Notes: generated by a model from the sequence alone, not told the origin. A DNA stretch of 64,000 bases from Codonopsis lanceolata (GCA_013146195.2 CM028377.1:168867824-168931823); one strand, 5' to 3'; shown: positions 13,034 through 24,227, numbered from the stretch's first letter. Numbers and translations: made by a program.

Positions 13034-13142
<109 letters not shown>

Positions 13143-13434
13143 TAGTTCATTAGCTTCACCTTGTATGGGATTATCGGTGGCAGTGGGCTATTCGAGTCAT
13201 TTGTTGAATACTTATCTTTTGCTTAGACTTTCGATTCGTCTCTGATTGACATTTGATAACTGTTTTCACTTATCGATTTTGAACAATAGATTTTGAATTA
13301 CTTGATTTATTCATTTTTGATTGAATTCTGGATAACTCCACCTTAGTAACCGGAGGGATTGCATATAAACTTACTGATTATTGTTTGCTTACCCCTTCAT
13401 ACTCTTTTCTCTTAGGTAATGAGTTAGATCCATT

Positions 13435-13703
13435 TGTTAAAAGTATAAGCCCAATCCATGTAAGCCCATTAGGGCCCATTACTTTGTTAGCCCATTTACC
13501 TTTTGTTTTAGATATAAATAATTGGTGTAATAGTTTTTTAGAAACTTAATCAATTCAATTCATCAATTCATAACAATATCAATTTCTCTTCTCTTCCTCT
13601 TTTGCGTATTCTCTTTCTCTTTCTCTCACCTCCGGCCACCACCGTCAATGGTGGTGGTCCGACTACCCTCATCACATCTAACCCAAATACAAAAATTCTA
13701 ACA
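13435..13703 (+). repeat. 5' LTR of the peroxidase-carrying element
   Basis: 269 bp, TGTTAAAAG...TTCTAACA. It has a TATA-like TAGATATAAATAATTGG near 13509 and a CT-rich leader. It differs from the 3' LTR by roughly half a dozen changes and small indels. Confidence 0.93.
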
Positions 13704-14074
13704 TGGTATCAGAGCATGAACTGATCCAAAAACTCTTCCACTTCAAACTCTACATATTTGTTCTCAAACCAAACCAAAATTGAGAGTCGGTCTCTTCGAT
13801 TGATTATTGAATCTCGGAATTCCTTATCTGATTCAAGAAGGGGGAGAGACAATCAATTTCTAAGACCCATCTATGGAATAATGGAAATTACCTCAAGAAT
13901 CCAAGAAAGAGAAAACCCATCATCTCTTTCACAAATCGATCAGAGATGGGATCGGCAATGACGAGAAGCCAAGCAACAACAATTTCTCGTGCTCGAGCAC
14001 CGTCTTGGTTCTTCTCAAGCGAAGTGGTGAAGAACAAGGTCGAAGAATCTAAGAGTTCCAAACCACTCGAATAA

Positions 14075-14272
14075 GATTTCTACCGTGAATCCTACCCACA
14101 AGCTCATCAAATTATCCGTTCAGCCATTCGTCGTCTTTACATAGAACGATCTGATGTTGCTCCAGCACTGTTGCGACTAGTTTTCCATGATTGTTTCGTG
14201 AAGGGGTGTGATGCGTCAGTTCTTCTGGATTCTGCTGAAGGAATCGAGAGCGAGAAAGAGACTCCTCCCTTT
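14075..14272 (+). pseudogene. Class III peroxidase fragment inside an LTR element
   Basis: About 66 codons with no stop encode the N-terminal part of a secretory plant peroxidase. It starts DFYRESYPQAHQIIRSAIRR and continues VAPALLRLVFHDCFVKGCDA, then SVLLDSAEGIESEKE. The distal haem-pocket motif with its catalytic His (FHDCF) and the calcium-binding GCDAS segment are present. The first conserved Cys of the family (ESCP) is Tyr here (ESYP), a TAA stop precedes the fragment, and the similarity ends after EKETPP. The signal peptide, proximal His domain and the rest (about 250 residues) are absent, so it cannot be an enzyme. Its place between PBS and PPT shows capture by the retroelement. Confidence 0.9.
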
Positions 14273-14751
14273 AATCGCGATCATAAGGCGACCTCAGTCC
14301 ACACCATCATCGGTATCGGGCTGATTATAGTTCAAGATCGTTTCCGAATGCTTGCCCTATCGGCAAGATCGATCTTCCTTCTGTTGCTGCCGTGAAACCG
14401 ACTCGATTTTCTCAACCGAATCCTAATGGGCCTCCGCCGGCGGATCCATCAGCGCCACCGTTAAACTCAACCGGCAAGACGCAGATATGCCATGCGTCCC
14501 TCAAGTCAATTTTTCGGTCCACAGAACCCGAATCCCATTACTATGAATAATCAACTAATGAATTCTTCTCAACCTGGTGGTGGTGGCCAGTTTTCTGCTC
14601 ATAACCCTATTAATCCTATTATACCATACAATACTTAAACCCATCTGATTCTTTTGATTCATTCTCTAGTAAAGAAAATCAAAGCCCAAAACCTTCGAGA
14701 AACCCCAAATCATGACCTCACTAATCTGCCTTCTTCATCTACGATTCAAGT

Positions 14752-15072
14752 CTGGCCAATTTGGATTACGTCATCAACCGTGCAGAGTTTCCATTGGAAG
14801 GATTCTTCGATTACATGAATGTGGGCGGTTGTACAGCCGGTTGCCCTCTCAACCCGAATCTTGACAAAGATCCGAACCGTAAACTGCAGTCCTTCACCAA
14901 ACGGACGACAGATCTCTTCTTGGACAGCCTCTCATTGACGATTCAAGAAACCGTCTCGCCCGCCTCCAGCCGCTACTGTAAGTTATTGTTTCGTGTCCAC
15001 CGAATCGGACCAAGAAGAACCCGTCCACGGGATTGGGTTTTCAAGGACCCGATCGAACAATTGAAGAAATAA
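14752..15072 (+). pseudogene. Unidentified coding-like fragment in the LTR element
   Basis: A 100-odd-codon open stretch, ANLDYVINRAEFPLEGFFDY, followed by MNVGGCTAGCPLNPNLDKDP, ends at a TAA at 15070. GC content and residue composition look like captured host coding sequence, as with the peroxidase piece upstream. I do not recognise the family. Between the two fragments (14400-14750), text such as NPNPITMNNQLMNSS also looks coding-derived. No start codon context supports a functional gene. Confidence 0.35.
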
Positions 15073-15825
15073 AGATTGGAGATCGATCAACGACGAAACA
15101 AAGTTCTGACATTACTGAAAATATGCAATCCCAACACCAAACCCAACATCTCCTCCGATCTTCATTTCTAAGACAAAGAGTCCAGTTTATGTTCGGGCTA
15201 ATTGCATATTAGTCCCGTTTCTGTGTGTAGATCTGGACCACTAATGGCAATCTTGTTCTAAAGAAAGGGGTTTTATGCAAAGCTTCGAGAAACTTTATGA
15301 AGCATGATGTAACAGAATCCCCAGTGTGGCTCCAGAGGGATCTGCTTCTCCGCTTTCTTTGCCGCCATTTTTAGCTTCAACAACGGTAGAAATCATCCGG
15401 ATGTTTCAATATTGCCCCCAAACTCCCCATCTCCTCACCTTCTCTCGATTCTCTCTCCGAATTTTATGAAATGGAGATGACGAATCTTTATTGTTGATCT
15501 TGATTTGGTGATGTGTCACCCAAAGTCAACTGTTCAATCTGGTGTTCACTGCCTTGTTTGTAATGACGATTCTTTCAATTGTGCTTGGAAGGATTGTGCC
15601 AAATTTGATATCAAGGAAATTGTATAAATTTCTTTGAACTTCTTGATTTGACCAAAGTCAAATGTTGACTTGGTTTTTATATTATTGTGTGGTCGGTGTC
15701 CGATTCACATTTTCGAGATTAAGGATGTAATCTTTACGAACAGAAAAGTTCGATTTGAGATACCTCTTCGTCATCTACTAGCCATTGATCGAGCAATCTT
15801 TTCGGGGATTGACTCTGTTTGAGCT

Positions 15826-15945
15826 TCTCAATATCTACTACAAGTGTTCGGGGTGATCCGTTTGTGGGCTCCGATCAACTTGTTCAACATCTACTACAAG
15901 TGTTCGAGGTGATCCGTTTGTGGGCTTCGATCAACTTGCTTGACA
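15826..15945 (+). repeat. Tandem duplication of about 60 bp
   Basis: The string CTACTACAAGTGTTCG, then GGTGATCCGTTTGTGGGCT, then CGATCAACTTG, occurs twice head to tail (from about 15831 and 15890) with three or four differences. It lies just upstream of the polypurine tract of the LTR element. Confidence 0.85.
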
Positions 15946-16108
15946 TCTTGCTAAAGATTGTTACTATTCTGGCCCATAGAGGCCCATTTGCCGTAAAGGC
16001 TCATTTGATTTGTATTGGCCCAAGAGGTCCAGCCCATTGAGAATCATTTGTTTGCACCTCTCCAACTCGACCATTTCACAATAGTTGCGTGTTCGAGTTG
16101 AGGGGGAG

Positions 16109-16375
16109 TGTTAAAAGTATAAGCCCAATCCATGTAAGCCCATTAGGGCCCATTACTTTGTTAGCCCATTTACCTTTTGTTTTAGATATAAATAATTGGT
16201 GTAATAGTTTTTAGAAACTTAATCAATTCAATTCATCAATTCATAACAATATCAATTTCTCTTCTCTTCCTTTTTCGCGTATTCTCTTTCTCTTTCTCTC
16301 ACCTATGGCCACCACCGTCAATAGTGGTGGTCCGGCTACCCTCATCACATCTAACCCAAATACAAAAATTTAACA
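16109..16375 (+). repeat. 3' LTR of the peroxidase-carrying element
   Basis: 267 bp, begins TGTTAAAAG directly after the polypurine tract and ends TTTAACA. It is followed by the CCATT target duplication. See the 5' LTR entry for differences. Confidence 0.93.
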
Positions 16376-16541
16376 CCATTAGATAATTTTGACTCGGGTA
16401 GATTAAGATGACGATTCCGAGATTTCTATATCTAAACTTTTATTTCATGACAGTACATTTTCTAAGAATGATTGACTTTTATTTATTGTCAAATTATCTT
16501 GGGTTATTTTGACTTAGAGTTCAAAGATGCATTAACGTTTA

Positions 16542-16836
16542 CTCCCTCTGTTCCGGATAAATATTCCTATTTTCTATTTTGAGATATCCAAACAAATGTT
16601 CCTAAAGACTTTTAGTGTACAAAGTTTCTACCATTCTTCCTAATATATCCATCCATTTAATACTATCATTATTGCACATTTTAGAGAGAAAGTGAGTGTA
16701 ATTGATATATAATTAATGAGAGAGAGTATGTATGTAAATATATTATTGTCACAACATATTTTTCAACTCATGATTAATTATATTTCTTAATCTTTATATT
16801 TTTTCCACTAGAAATATTTATCTGGGACTAAAAAAG
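16542..16836. mobile_element. Stowaway MITE, degenerate
   Basis: About 295 bp starting CTCCCTCTGTTCCGGATAAA and ending in the inverted TTTATCTGGGACTAAAAAAG. It is bounded by TA on both sides (16540-16541, 16837-16838). The right terminus has lost the final CTCC complement. No coding content. Confidence 0.75.
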
Positions 16837-16940
16837 TATTTATTGTGAGTTTGAGAATAATTATGATTTAAGTTATGATTGATTGGTGACGTGGTCGATC
16901 TGTGGGACCACGATATTGGTATCGAGTTTAGGGTGTTATA

Positions 16941-17484
16941 AGTGGAGCGTTGGTAGTACAATTGTACAAAAGCAAATGCTTAGATAAAATGATTTTATAG
17001 ATGTTTTTTATAAAACAAATCCTCATTATCTAACATATCGTACGTTGAAAGTTAAACTGTAATAGAATGAGGTTTTGTCTCACAAATTAAAATTTATAAG
17101 ATAATGATTTTACACGATACCTATTCTTGTACGAACAATATTAAATTTGAGCAGAGTGCACAAGTAGTTAAATAACAAAGCTATAGGCGTGAGTTAGGAT
17201 AAGTTAAAATATTGAACCGAAAGATTTGGCGTTATTTGTTGACACCAATTATTTTATGGAGTTATTTGTTCCACGATAATTAGGACAATGACCGCCTAAA
17301 AAGAATCCAAAACTACTGTTATTCGTTGAAACAACTTTCCATTAAAAAAAAAACCCGAACACGATTACACGAATAGAAAAAAGAAAAAGAAGTGTTTACT
17401 ATTGAGAAACTAGTGGTGGAGCTGCAAAAAACAAAGTCAATAGGACCGAAAATAAAAGTCAATAGGATCCACACACACTACCTA
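16941..17484. other. AT-rich intergenic stretch, no gene
   Basis: No open frame, repeat boundary or RNA gene is visible. It separates the nested LTR region from the MULE. Confidence 0.6.
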
Positions 17485-17700
17485 GATTTTAGTTTTGGTA
17501 CTCTAAGTTTATCTCCTTTTTATTTTTGATACCTATTGTACATAAAGTATTAAATATCATCCTAAACGATTGTTAGTTTCATCAATTTTCACTTTTCGTT
17601 ACCAATCTGTCAAACACAAACGAAAGACCTGCTGTTCTAAGTTGGAAAGACTGAGAAACCGGCTACGTCACTTGGTCTTAGTAGAAAAGTGAAAGAAACC
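17485..17700 (+). repeat. MULE left terminal inverted repeat
   Basis: Starts near TTTTGGTACTCTAAG and contains AAACGATTGTTAGTTTCATC. It pairs with the reverse complement of 22810-23033. The GRF gene's presumed promoter lies just inside it. Confidence 0.88.
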
Positions 17701-18034
17701 GACTCCAGCCCTCATTTCTTCCCTAATTTCTCCCGCCATTCAGCTCTCTTCATTTCTTCCTCAATTTCTCTTCATTCCAGCCCTAATATTTATGGGTATC
17801 CAATTTCTTCAAATCTTAGTCTTTAACAGGTAATTCCCTCCTCCAAATTCTTACTTTATTTTCTCTCTCATTGCATTCTGTTTTCTCAATTCGTTTTCCC
17901 CAATTTTTTCCCCCAGTTTCCCTTAACAAGTAATTCCCTCCAAAGTTTGACTTCATTTTCTCGAGCTCATTCTTCTCTTTTCTCAATTCGAGTTCATTCT
18001 GCCCCCACCTACCTTCATCTGTTTTCTTAAGCTA

Positions 18035-18569
18035 TTGATTTTGAAAATGAATAACTCCACACCAACCTCTTCAAATGGTAGTTGGAGCTCAAGTAATATG
18101 GAAGACATGTACTGTAAATGTGGAATAAAGATTGGATTGAAAACTTCTTGGACTAGAAATAATTCAGGAAGAAGATATTGGACATGCCCAAAATATAGGG
18201 TAATTTTAATTTTTATTGCATTTGCCTCCTGTTTTGTTTGATATGATAGATATACCTAACTTTCTTTTTTTTTAAAAAAAATTGCAACAACATGGATATT
18301 GTGGATTTTTTAAATGGTTGAATGATGAATGTAACATAAGGTCCAAACAAATTATTCCGGGATTGTTAGCCAAGTTGAACAAATTTGAAGCTGAAGTAGA
18401 GAGATTAAAGATGAAAGAGGCTGAAATGAAAGCTGAGTTGATGATGACAAATACCATGGTTGAGGCCATGAAGACTGGAGTCATTCACTTGAAAATAAAA
18501 TTCAGAAGTGTGTTTATTGTAATGACAATTATAATTGGTTTTTGTATGATCATGATGTTTTATTTGTAA
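18035..18569 (+). CDS. GRF-type zinc-finger protein, MULE-borne
   Basis: Exon 1 (18035-18199) encodes a Ser-rich start, then YCKCGIKIGLKTSW and SGRRYWTCPKY. Exon 2 (about 18288-18569) continues QHGYCGFFKWLNDE, a helical Lys/Glu-rich stretch (LNKFEAEVERLKMKEAEMKA) and a C-terminal hydrophobic segment likely to span a membrane. C-x-C...GRRYWxCP...CGFFKW is the GRF zinc finger, a nucleic-acid-binding fold; such small proteins are common in plant genomes and often lie near MULEs. The donor is AGG|GTAAT. The acceptor position reads TTGCAA where TTGCAG would be needed, so splicing may be lost. About 149 residues if spliced. Role in transposition is unknown. Confidence 0.7.
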
Positions 18570-19189
18570 TTATAAATATGTAAAAACCTTGCAATCTTCT
18601 AAATACAATATATTTTTTGTTAATCTATTGATTGCAATGGAAGTTGTATTGACAATTCTATTTGGCAAGTTTGAAGAGTTTGGAAAATTTTATAACCAGC
18701 ACAACAACTGACAACATTATGAACCAATATAGCTACCTAATTTGTGTTGACATTACTGAAAATTATGAGCCAGCATTGACACAATCAAAATAAAAGTGTT
18801 GACATTAGCAAAGTCTGAATTTTCTACTGAAATTCCAAGTACCAAATCCATACAACAAAACTGGACATACATAACCAAATACTAGAGTACTGAAGTACTG
18901 TAAATTAGCTGTAAAATAAAAGCCAAAGTTAAATCCACAAGTACCAAACATAACATGTATAACTGGACATAACATAACATAACCAATTTCATTAACATAA
19001 CATAAATCCATAGAAGAACATGGTTTGATAAGTCAAATCCACAAATACCAAATTCCTACTCAAATCCATACAGAGTTTGATAACTACCAACTACCAACTA
19101 CCAAATACCAAATTCCAAATCCATACAAAGTTTGATAACATCAAAATGTTTAAGAACAACAAAGTTTAACACAAATTCAGTCTTCATGT
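18570..19189. other. Convergent intergenic stretch inside the MULE
   Basis: Between the 3' ends of the GRF gene and the transposase. It holds low-complexity runs such as CTACCAACTACCAACTACC near 19085 and many ACATAAC/CCAAAT repeats. No gene is seen. Confidence 0.6.
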
Positions 19190-22176
19190 CCTCCAAATCC
19201 ACCTCCAATTTCATGTCGCATTCCCTTCAGTGGTTATATCTTGTCTTTGCCACTTGGATTATCATTCCCTTTTGCATTTGTTGAAGTTCCACCTCCATAT
19301 CCACCTCCAATTGCATGTCTCAAATTGGCTATTGTAATGTAATTCACTCATCCCCTCACAATAAGTGGAGTACTGATTGTTGATGTTTGATTCACCTTAA
19401 AAATAAAAGCCAAAGTCAGAAATTTTCAATAAAAAAAAAGAATATAAAATGGTGAAATTATATTTCTTACATTTGCAGAAGCAATTCTATTTGTATTGCC
19501 CCTTATGTTCACCCCCACACTACTTGAACCTCTCTTTCTTTTAACCTGAAGATGATTAGAAAGTCAGTATTCGATTTCACAAAAAAGTTCGTATAATACA
19601 TATCAACAAAAAGTCAGTATTCAATTTCACAAACTTATAGGTAATTTTGAAGGATTTGATGACTGAGGTTGGCTACTAGGTTGACTGCTTTCAGTTGTGA
19701 CATGTTTTGCACTGGGTTGTGAAACAAGTTCAGGTCCAGTTAAGGGGATCTCATCAACAAGTTGTGAAACCGAGTCTGTATTGGGATTCCTTTTGTTACA
19801 AGTTCTTGAATTATGTCCAACTACTCCACATTTTCCACACTTTAAAGATTTCTGATATCTCTTCAATTTGTTTTGATTACTGGAAGATACAGGTGGCTCA
19901 TCAGGTTGTCTTCTTCTAAGTTTCTTTGGTCTTCCAGGTTTGTTTTCATATTTTGGGGGCAAAGGGGTGGTAGCGACACTTGGGCCTGACTCGGATCGAT
20001 AATACCCATTATGGCATGCTCATATGCCTTCATGTATGTCCCAACAGTGTAGTAATCATTGACATAAAACTCGAGATTTTCATTCCTATACCAAATGGCC
20101 AAGCAAGCATGTTTACAAGGAATGCTTGTCAACTCCCATCTTTTACAAGTGCATAACTGCAGAACAAGATCCATATTGTGCTGGTCAAATGGGCCACTGA
20201 TCTCAAAATGCCAATCATCTGCCTTGATAGGTATGCCCTCAGCACCCTCCTTGGAATTCTTCTGAACAAGACTTCTTATCCTAGGACATAGCCTGGGATC
20301 CCAATTCTTGGCTTTATCTCTATTAACTTGCAACCTACTCTTCACCAAATGTCTCATTGTCTCAAGCATAGTTATAATTGGCTTGTCTCTTGCATCAAGA
20401 ATAAAAGCATTAAAGCTTTCACACATATTATTAAGCAGGATATCACACTTAGGTTGAGTGCCAAAATGTGACATAGACCATTGACTTGCAGGCTTATTGA
20501 CTGGCCACTCATAAGCATCCCCATCCAACTCTTTCATTTCTTCCATTCTTGCCTTAAACACTTCAACCCTAGTTGCCCTAGCTGCTGCCCATAAAGAATT
20601 TTTGATTGACTGCCCTGTGAACCCATCCCTTTTCATGTTTGTGTGTAAATGTCTAACATAGAACCTATTTTCAGCATTTGGAAACAGATCTTCAAATGCA
20701 GGTATGAGCCCCTTCTGTTTATCACTCATGAATGTCCATTCATATTGATCTTCAAAGCCTATGTCACTCTCTAACAATGATAAGAACCAAGTCCTAGAGT
20801 CTTTTGTTTCATTTTCAACTACTGCATAAGCTATGAGAAACATTCGATTATTTAGATCAACCCCAACTGCTGTCAACAACTGTCCACCTTGAGGGCCTTT
20901 CAAAAAACACCCATCCACCCCTATAATCTTCCTACATAACTGAAACCCTTTTTTACAAGCATCAAAACAAATGTAAAGTCTTTGAAATGTAGGCTTACCA
21001 ACTTCAACATCAAACAATTTCAAAACCACACTTGAACCTGGATTTGACCTAAGCAATTCTAGGCAATAGTCTCTTATTTGGTGAAATTGCTGCTTCAAAG
21101 TCCCTTCCAATAGTTGTTTGGCTTTCTTTTTTGCTCAATATGCTTGTTGTTTTGAGACATTAGCCTTAAGTTCCGTATACAACTCATTCTTGAATTCTTT
21201 AGTTCCTGAACTTGGATTTTATTTGAATTTCTTCATGAATGTCCTTCCAATCCAACCAGACCTAATACTTGGGTTGTTGTATGTAAGTCCATCCACACTG
21301 TGTATGAACTGGATTATAACCTTTCAATTGCCATGATTTGTCATTTTGCATCAGTGCAGGATATGCATACCAATGACATTCTTCATTTCTACAAGTTGCT
21401 CTTAATCTTCTGCCATCATTGTTATCAAATCTAATAACCATCCCCCTTCTAAGACAAAATGTTTCAATAACATTTTTCACTTCATTCTTGCTACTATATA
21501 TGGTTCCCAATTTCAATTCAGGTTTCTTATCAATCTTAGGATTGTGTTTAGGATATTTTGTTTCTGGTTCCTCATCACTGCCCAAGATGCTCTCAAAGTC
21601 ATCACTATCAAAAAGTTCCTTATCACCATCCTCATTCATCCTATTAATCATAGTCTCACTCACATATTCATTCTGCACTGGCTTTCCCTTCCCCACAGCA
21701 CCATCAAACTCAATAGCATAATCAACATATTTTTCAAATTCATTATCATCATCTTCCATATCATATTCAGAGTCAATAAATTCTTCAGAATCAGATGAAT
21801 TAGAAGACAAAGAAGCATTGACATTTGAGTTTTCTGGAAAGGTAGGATTTTCTGGAATTGTTTCAAGATGCTCTAAGTAGATATTTACCTCTTTCTTAGT
21901 AGGTATAGACCTAAGTAGGTTTTATGATTCTCTTTCAGTGACAATAAGATTACAACCCATGACTATAGTTTTCTCAAGTTGATGCCAAATCTTAACCATT
22001 TCAAAATTGTAACCTAACTCCTCTACAAAATCCCTCGATTCAGTTAGCCCAAAACTCTCTCCATCCACCCAATCAAAAAAATCTATCTTCCCTCCAACAT
22101 ATATTTTAGGGTCCTGCTTCATAACACCACCATGGAAAATTTTCACTGTAAAGGAAATGATATCCAATTCCAGAGT
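19190..22176 (-). pseudogene. MuDR-type MULE transposase, disrupted
   Basis: Minus-strand transposase. Order: a PB1-like N-terminal domain (DIISFTVKIFHGGVMKQDPK) after a good acceptor TTGTAG at 22177-22178; an acidic linker; the MuDR DNA-binding region (LGTIYSSKNEVKNVIETFCL near 21500); the MULE DDE domain; a SWIM zinc finger (CTCKRWELTSIPCKHACLAI); and a zinc knuckle (KCGKCGVVGHNSRTC). In the 415-codon core (21107-19863) catalytic residues fit D66 (GVDGCFLKG), D130 (MSDKQKGL) and E231 (NNMCESFNAF), all intact. Disruptions: TAA at 21922-21924, a frameshift near 21280, TAA at 21219-21221, TGA at 21135-21137 and a frameshift near 19960. Likely 3' exons at 19475-19553 and 19190-19397 encode a Gly-rich tail. 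No initiator ATG was found in the first exon; it is probably upstream. Confidence 0.9.
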
Positions 22177-22294
22177 CTACAACAAAGCAAAATAAATAAA
22201 TATCATCAACTAACACAACAATTTCAGAAAATACAATAAGCTAACAATAATACTACTATTATTTATACTAATTTTCAGAAAATATAATAAGCAA

Positions 22295-22530
22295 ACAATA
22301 AGCTAAGACAAGTCTAATTTTAAGAAATTAAGCTAAGACAAGTCTAATATATTTTCTGAGAATAAGCTAAGACAAGTTGATTTTATACTGATTGAAGAAA
22401 GCAAGCAATATAATAGCAGGTAATTATGAAAATAAGCTAAGAAAAGTTGACTTGGTACTGATTGAAGAAAGAAAACAATAAAATAGCAGGTAATTCTGAA
22501 AATAAGCTAAGACAATTGAAATTATAAGCT
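22295..22530. repeat. Subterminal repeats around AATAAGCTAAGACAAGT
   Basis: AAGCTAAGACAAGT-like units occur five to six times. A longer unit, TACTGATTGAAGAAAG then AATAGCAGGTAATT, occurs twice about 63 bp apart. They lie between the transposase's first exon and the right terminal repeat, where subterminal transposase-binding repeats or promoter repeats are expected. Function is inferred. Confidence 0.6.
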
Positions 22531-22809
22531 AGCAAACAATAATCTAGGGACGAATGACAAGATAGTTTAAATTGAAGACACATAAGATACTATAATCTGA
22601 TTGGGATACATCCTTGCTTCTTCTCATCATGTGAGTTCAATTGCACGAGTTTAGGGTTTTAATTAGCTCAATTCAGGGTTCATTTGATAGTGATTGAAGA
22701 AATATGGACGAAATTCGGGGATTAGGGTTAGGGTTCTAAATGGAAGAGGGCAAAATTGGGGAAACAATGACGAATTATGGAAGAAATGTCGGGCTAATAG
22801 ACCCTTATT

Positions 22810-23033
22810 TCCCTTTCTCTCACTTTTCTACCAAGACCAGTGACGTAGCCGGTTTCCCTGCCTTTCCAACCTAGAACAGCATGTCTTCCATTTAGATTTG
22901 ACAGATTGGTAACGGAAAGTATGAAAATTGATGAAACTGGCAATCGTTTATGATGATATTTGATACTTTGTGTACAATGGGTACCAAAAGTGAAAAAGGA
23001 GGTAAACTTAGGGTACCAAAAGTGATATTAACC
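22810..23033 (-). repeat. MULE right terminal inverted repeat
   Basis: The reverse complement runs from GGTTAATATCACTTTTGGTA and pairs with the left repeat for about 215 bp. The transposase promoter should lie here or just inside. Confidence 0.88.
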
Positions 23034-23054
23034 CAATTTTTAATTAGAAGAAGG

Positions 23055-24140
23055 ACGAAATTCAAACCGATCCCTTGTGATGAAATTATAACCAGAAAAA
23101 TTCATGATATTTTTTTTCAATCGTAAAAGTACACTCTTGGGGATAAAATGACGAAGATACCCTCAATGAACAACAAACGCTTGCACAAAGCCATACCCAA
23201 AATTGGGCATCGCAAAGCAAAAGTCATGCGTCGCATTGGAATATTGAAGTCCCACCAAAATCGGGTATCACAATGAAAAAGTCGTGCATCGCAATAGATT
23301 GAAGTCCCATCGAAATTAGGCATCACAATGGAAAAAATGGGCATCACAATGGACAATTGAAGTCCCCCGAATTTTTTGCATCGCAATGTAAAAATTAGGC
23401 ATCGCAATGCACAATTGAAATCTATCCAAATTTAGACATCACAATGCAAAAATCCTCTCCCAAATTTGGGCATCGCAATGCAAAAATTAGGCATCGAAAA
23501 CCCAATTTTTTTGAAATTACAGCCCAAATCCAACAACCTAAAAAAAGACCTCAAAATCAAATAATTGGAAATCATTCTTGAAACTTCATAGACAAAGGCA
23601 GCAAACAACAAAAAAGCATAATCCAACCCTCCAAGTCTCCAACTACTCGTGGAAGAGGTGGGCTTTATTGGAGTAAAAGCTTCTACAACCGGTTGACCAA
23701 AATGAGGATCCCAAATTGCATGATATTTTGATAAAGACGTTCCTCGGTAATATCATCATGACTTGAAATCATGTGCAATACTGTCAATGGCGGTCTTCAT
23801 AATCATAGATGGAGTAGCTTTTCAAGATGGAGTAGCATCAATGGTCGTCTCTGGTTTTTCTTGCGGCAGTACCGATATGGTTTTCAAATAAAAGTGATGG
23901 GGCGAAGAAAGTGTATGAGAGAGGGAGAGAGAGTGTGTGTGTGTGAGAGAGAGAGAATGAAGAGAAAATGAGTGATAAAATAAATATGTGGAAGAAGACA
24001 AACGAAGTAACAGGTCGTAAGCTACACGATGGGTATTTTTGGAACAAATTTATTAAAGTGGACTTTTGTGGTTTAAAAAAAGACGGTACTTGAGCAGTTA
24101 CAATTTCAAAAAATAGTATCGGCCCGCAATTAATCCTGAG
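23055..24140. mobile_element. Palindrome-rich inverted-repeat element, copy A
   Basis: First of five related elements in the window. The left end (CGAAATTCAAACCGATCCC...) and the reverse complement of the right end (near 24130, GCGGGCCGATACTAT...) form a degenerate inverted repeat. Between them, degenerate units based on GGGCATCGCAATGCAAAA recur roughly every 30-60 bp from 23200 to 23510. The right part contains a TG/GA microsatellite (23920-23955) and GACTTTTGTGGTTT, shared with copy B. No protein-coding sequence; the open frames seen are by-products of the repeats. Confidence 0.6.
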
Positions 24141-24227
24141 AATAAACCTCCAACTGTGAATTTGTACTTTATTCTCCCAAAATTAAAGTGTCGTCTAATT
24201 ACATATTGAGCTTTGAATTTTGGGGTA

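Larger units (their letters stand above)
13435..16375 (+). mobile_element. Non-autonomous Copia-type LTR element carrying host gene fragments
   Basis: A structurally complete LTR element. The 5' LTR (13435-13703) and 3' LTR (16109-16375) are nearly identical, beginning TGTTAAAAGTATAAGCCC and ending TAACA. The primer-binding site TGGTATCAGAGC, complementary to initiator Met-tRNA, follows directly at 13704. A polypurine tract GTTGAGGGGGAG ends at 16108. The 5-bp target duplication CCATT flanks it (13430-13434, 16376-16380). The 2.4-kb interior has no gag, protease, RT or integrase. Instead it holds a class III peroxidase fragment and other coding-like scraps. Movement must have relied on another element's enzymes. 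The high LTR identity implies recent insertion. Confidence 0.93.
17485..23033 (-). mobile_element. MULE (Mutator-like element), complete but decayed
   Basis: A 5.5-kb DNA transposon bounded by long terminal inverted repeats (17485-17700 and 22810-23033). They share runs such as CGTTACCAATCTGTCAAA and AACCGGCTACGTCACT in opposite orientation, at roughly 80-85% identity by eye. It carries a MuDR-type transposase on the minus strand and a GRF zinc-finger gene on the plus strand, converging towards the middle. The transposase is broken by stops and frameshifts. A 9-bp target duplication was sought but the outermost bases are too diverged to call. Boundaries are good to within about 10 bp. Confidence 0.88.

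Noticed and set aside
14075..14272. Functional peroxidase gene
   Set aside because: Only about 66 residues of roughly 320 are present, the first conserved Cys is Tyr, and a stop precedes it.
13430..16380. Autonomous Copia element
   Set aside because: No gag, protease, integrase, RT or RNase H motif is found in any frame between the LTRs.
17340..17484. 9-bp target duplication of the MULE
   Set aside because: Candidate CCTAGATTT against CCCAATTTT matches at only six or seven of nine bases, too weak to claim.
22295..22530. CRISPR-like array
   Set aside because: Repeat spacing and length are irregular and the setting is a plant transposon.
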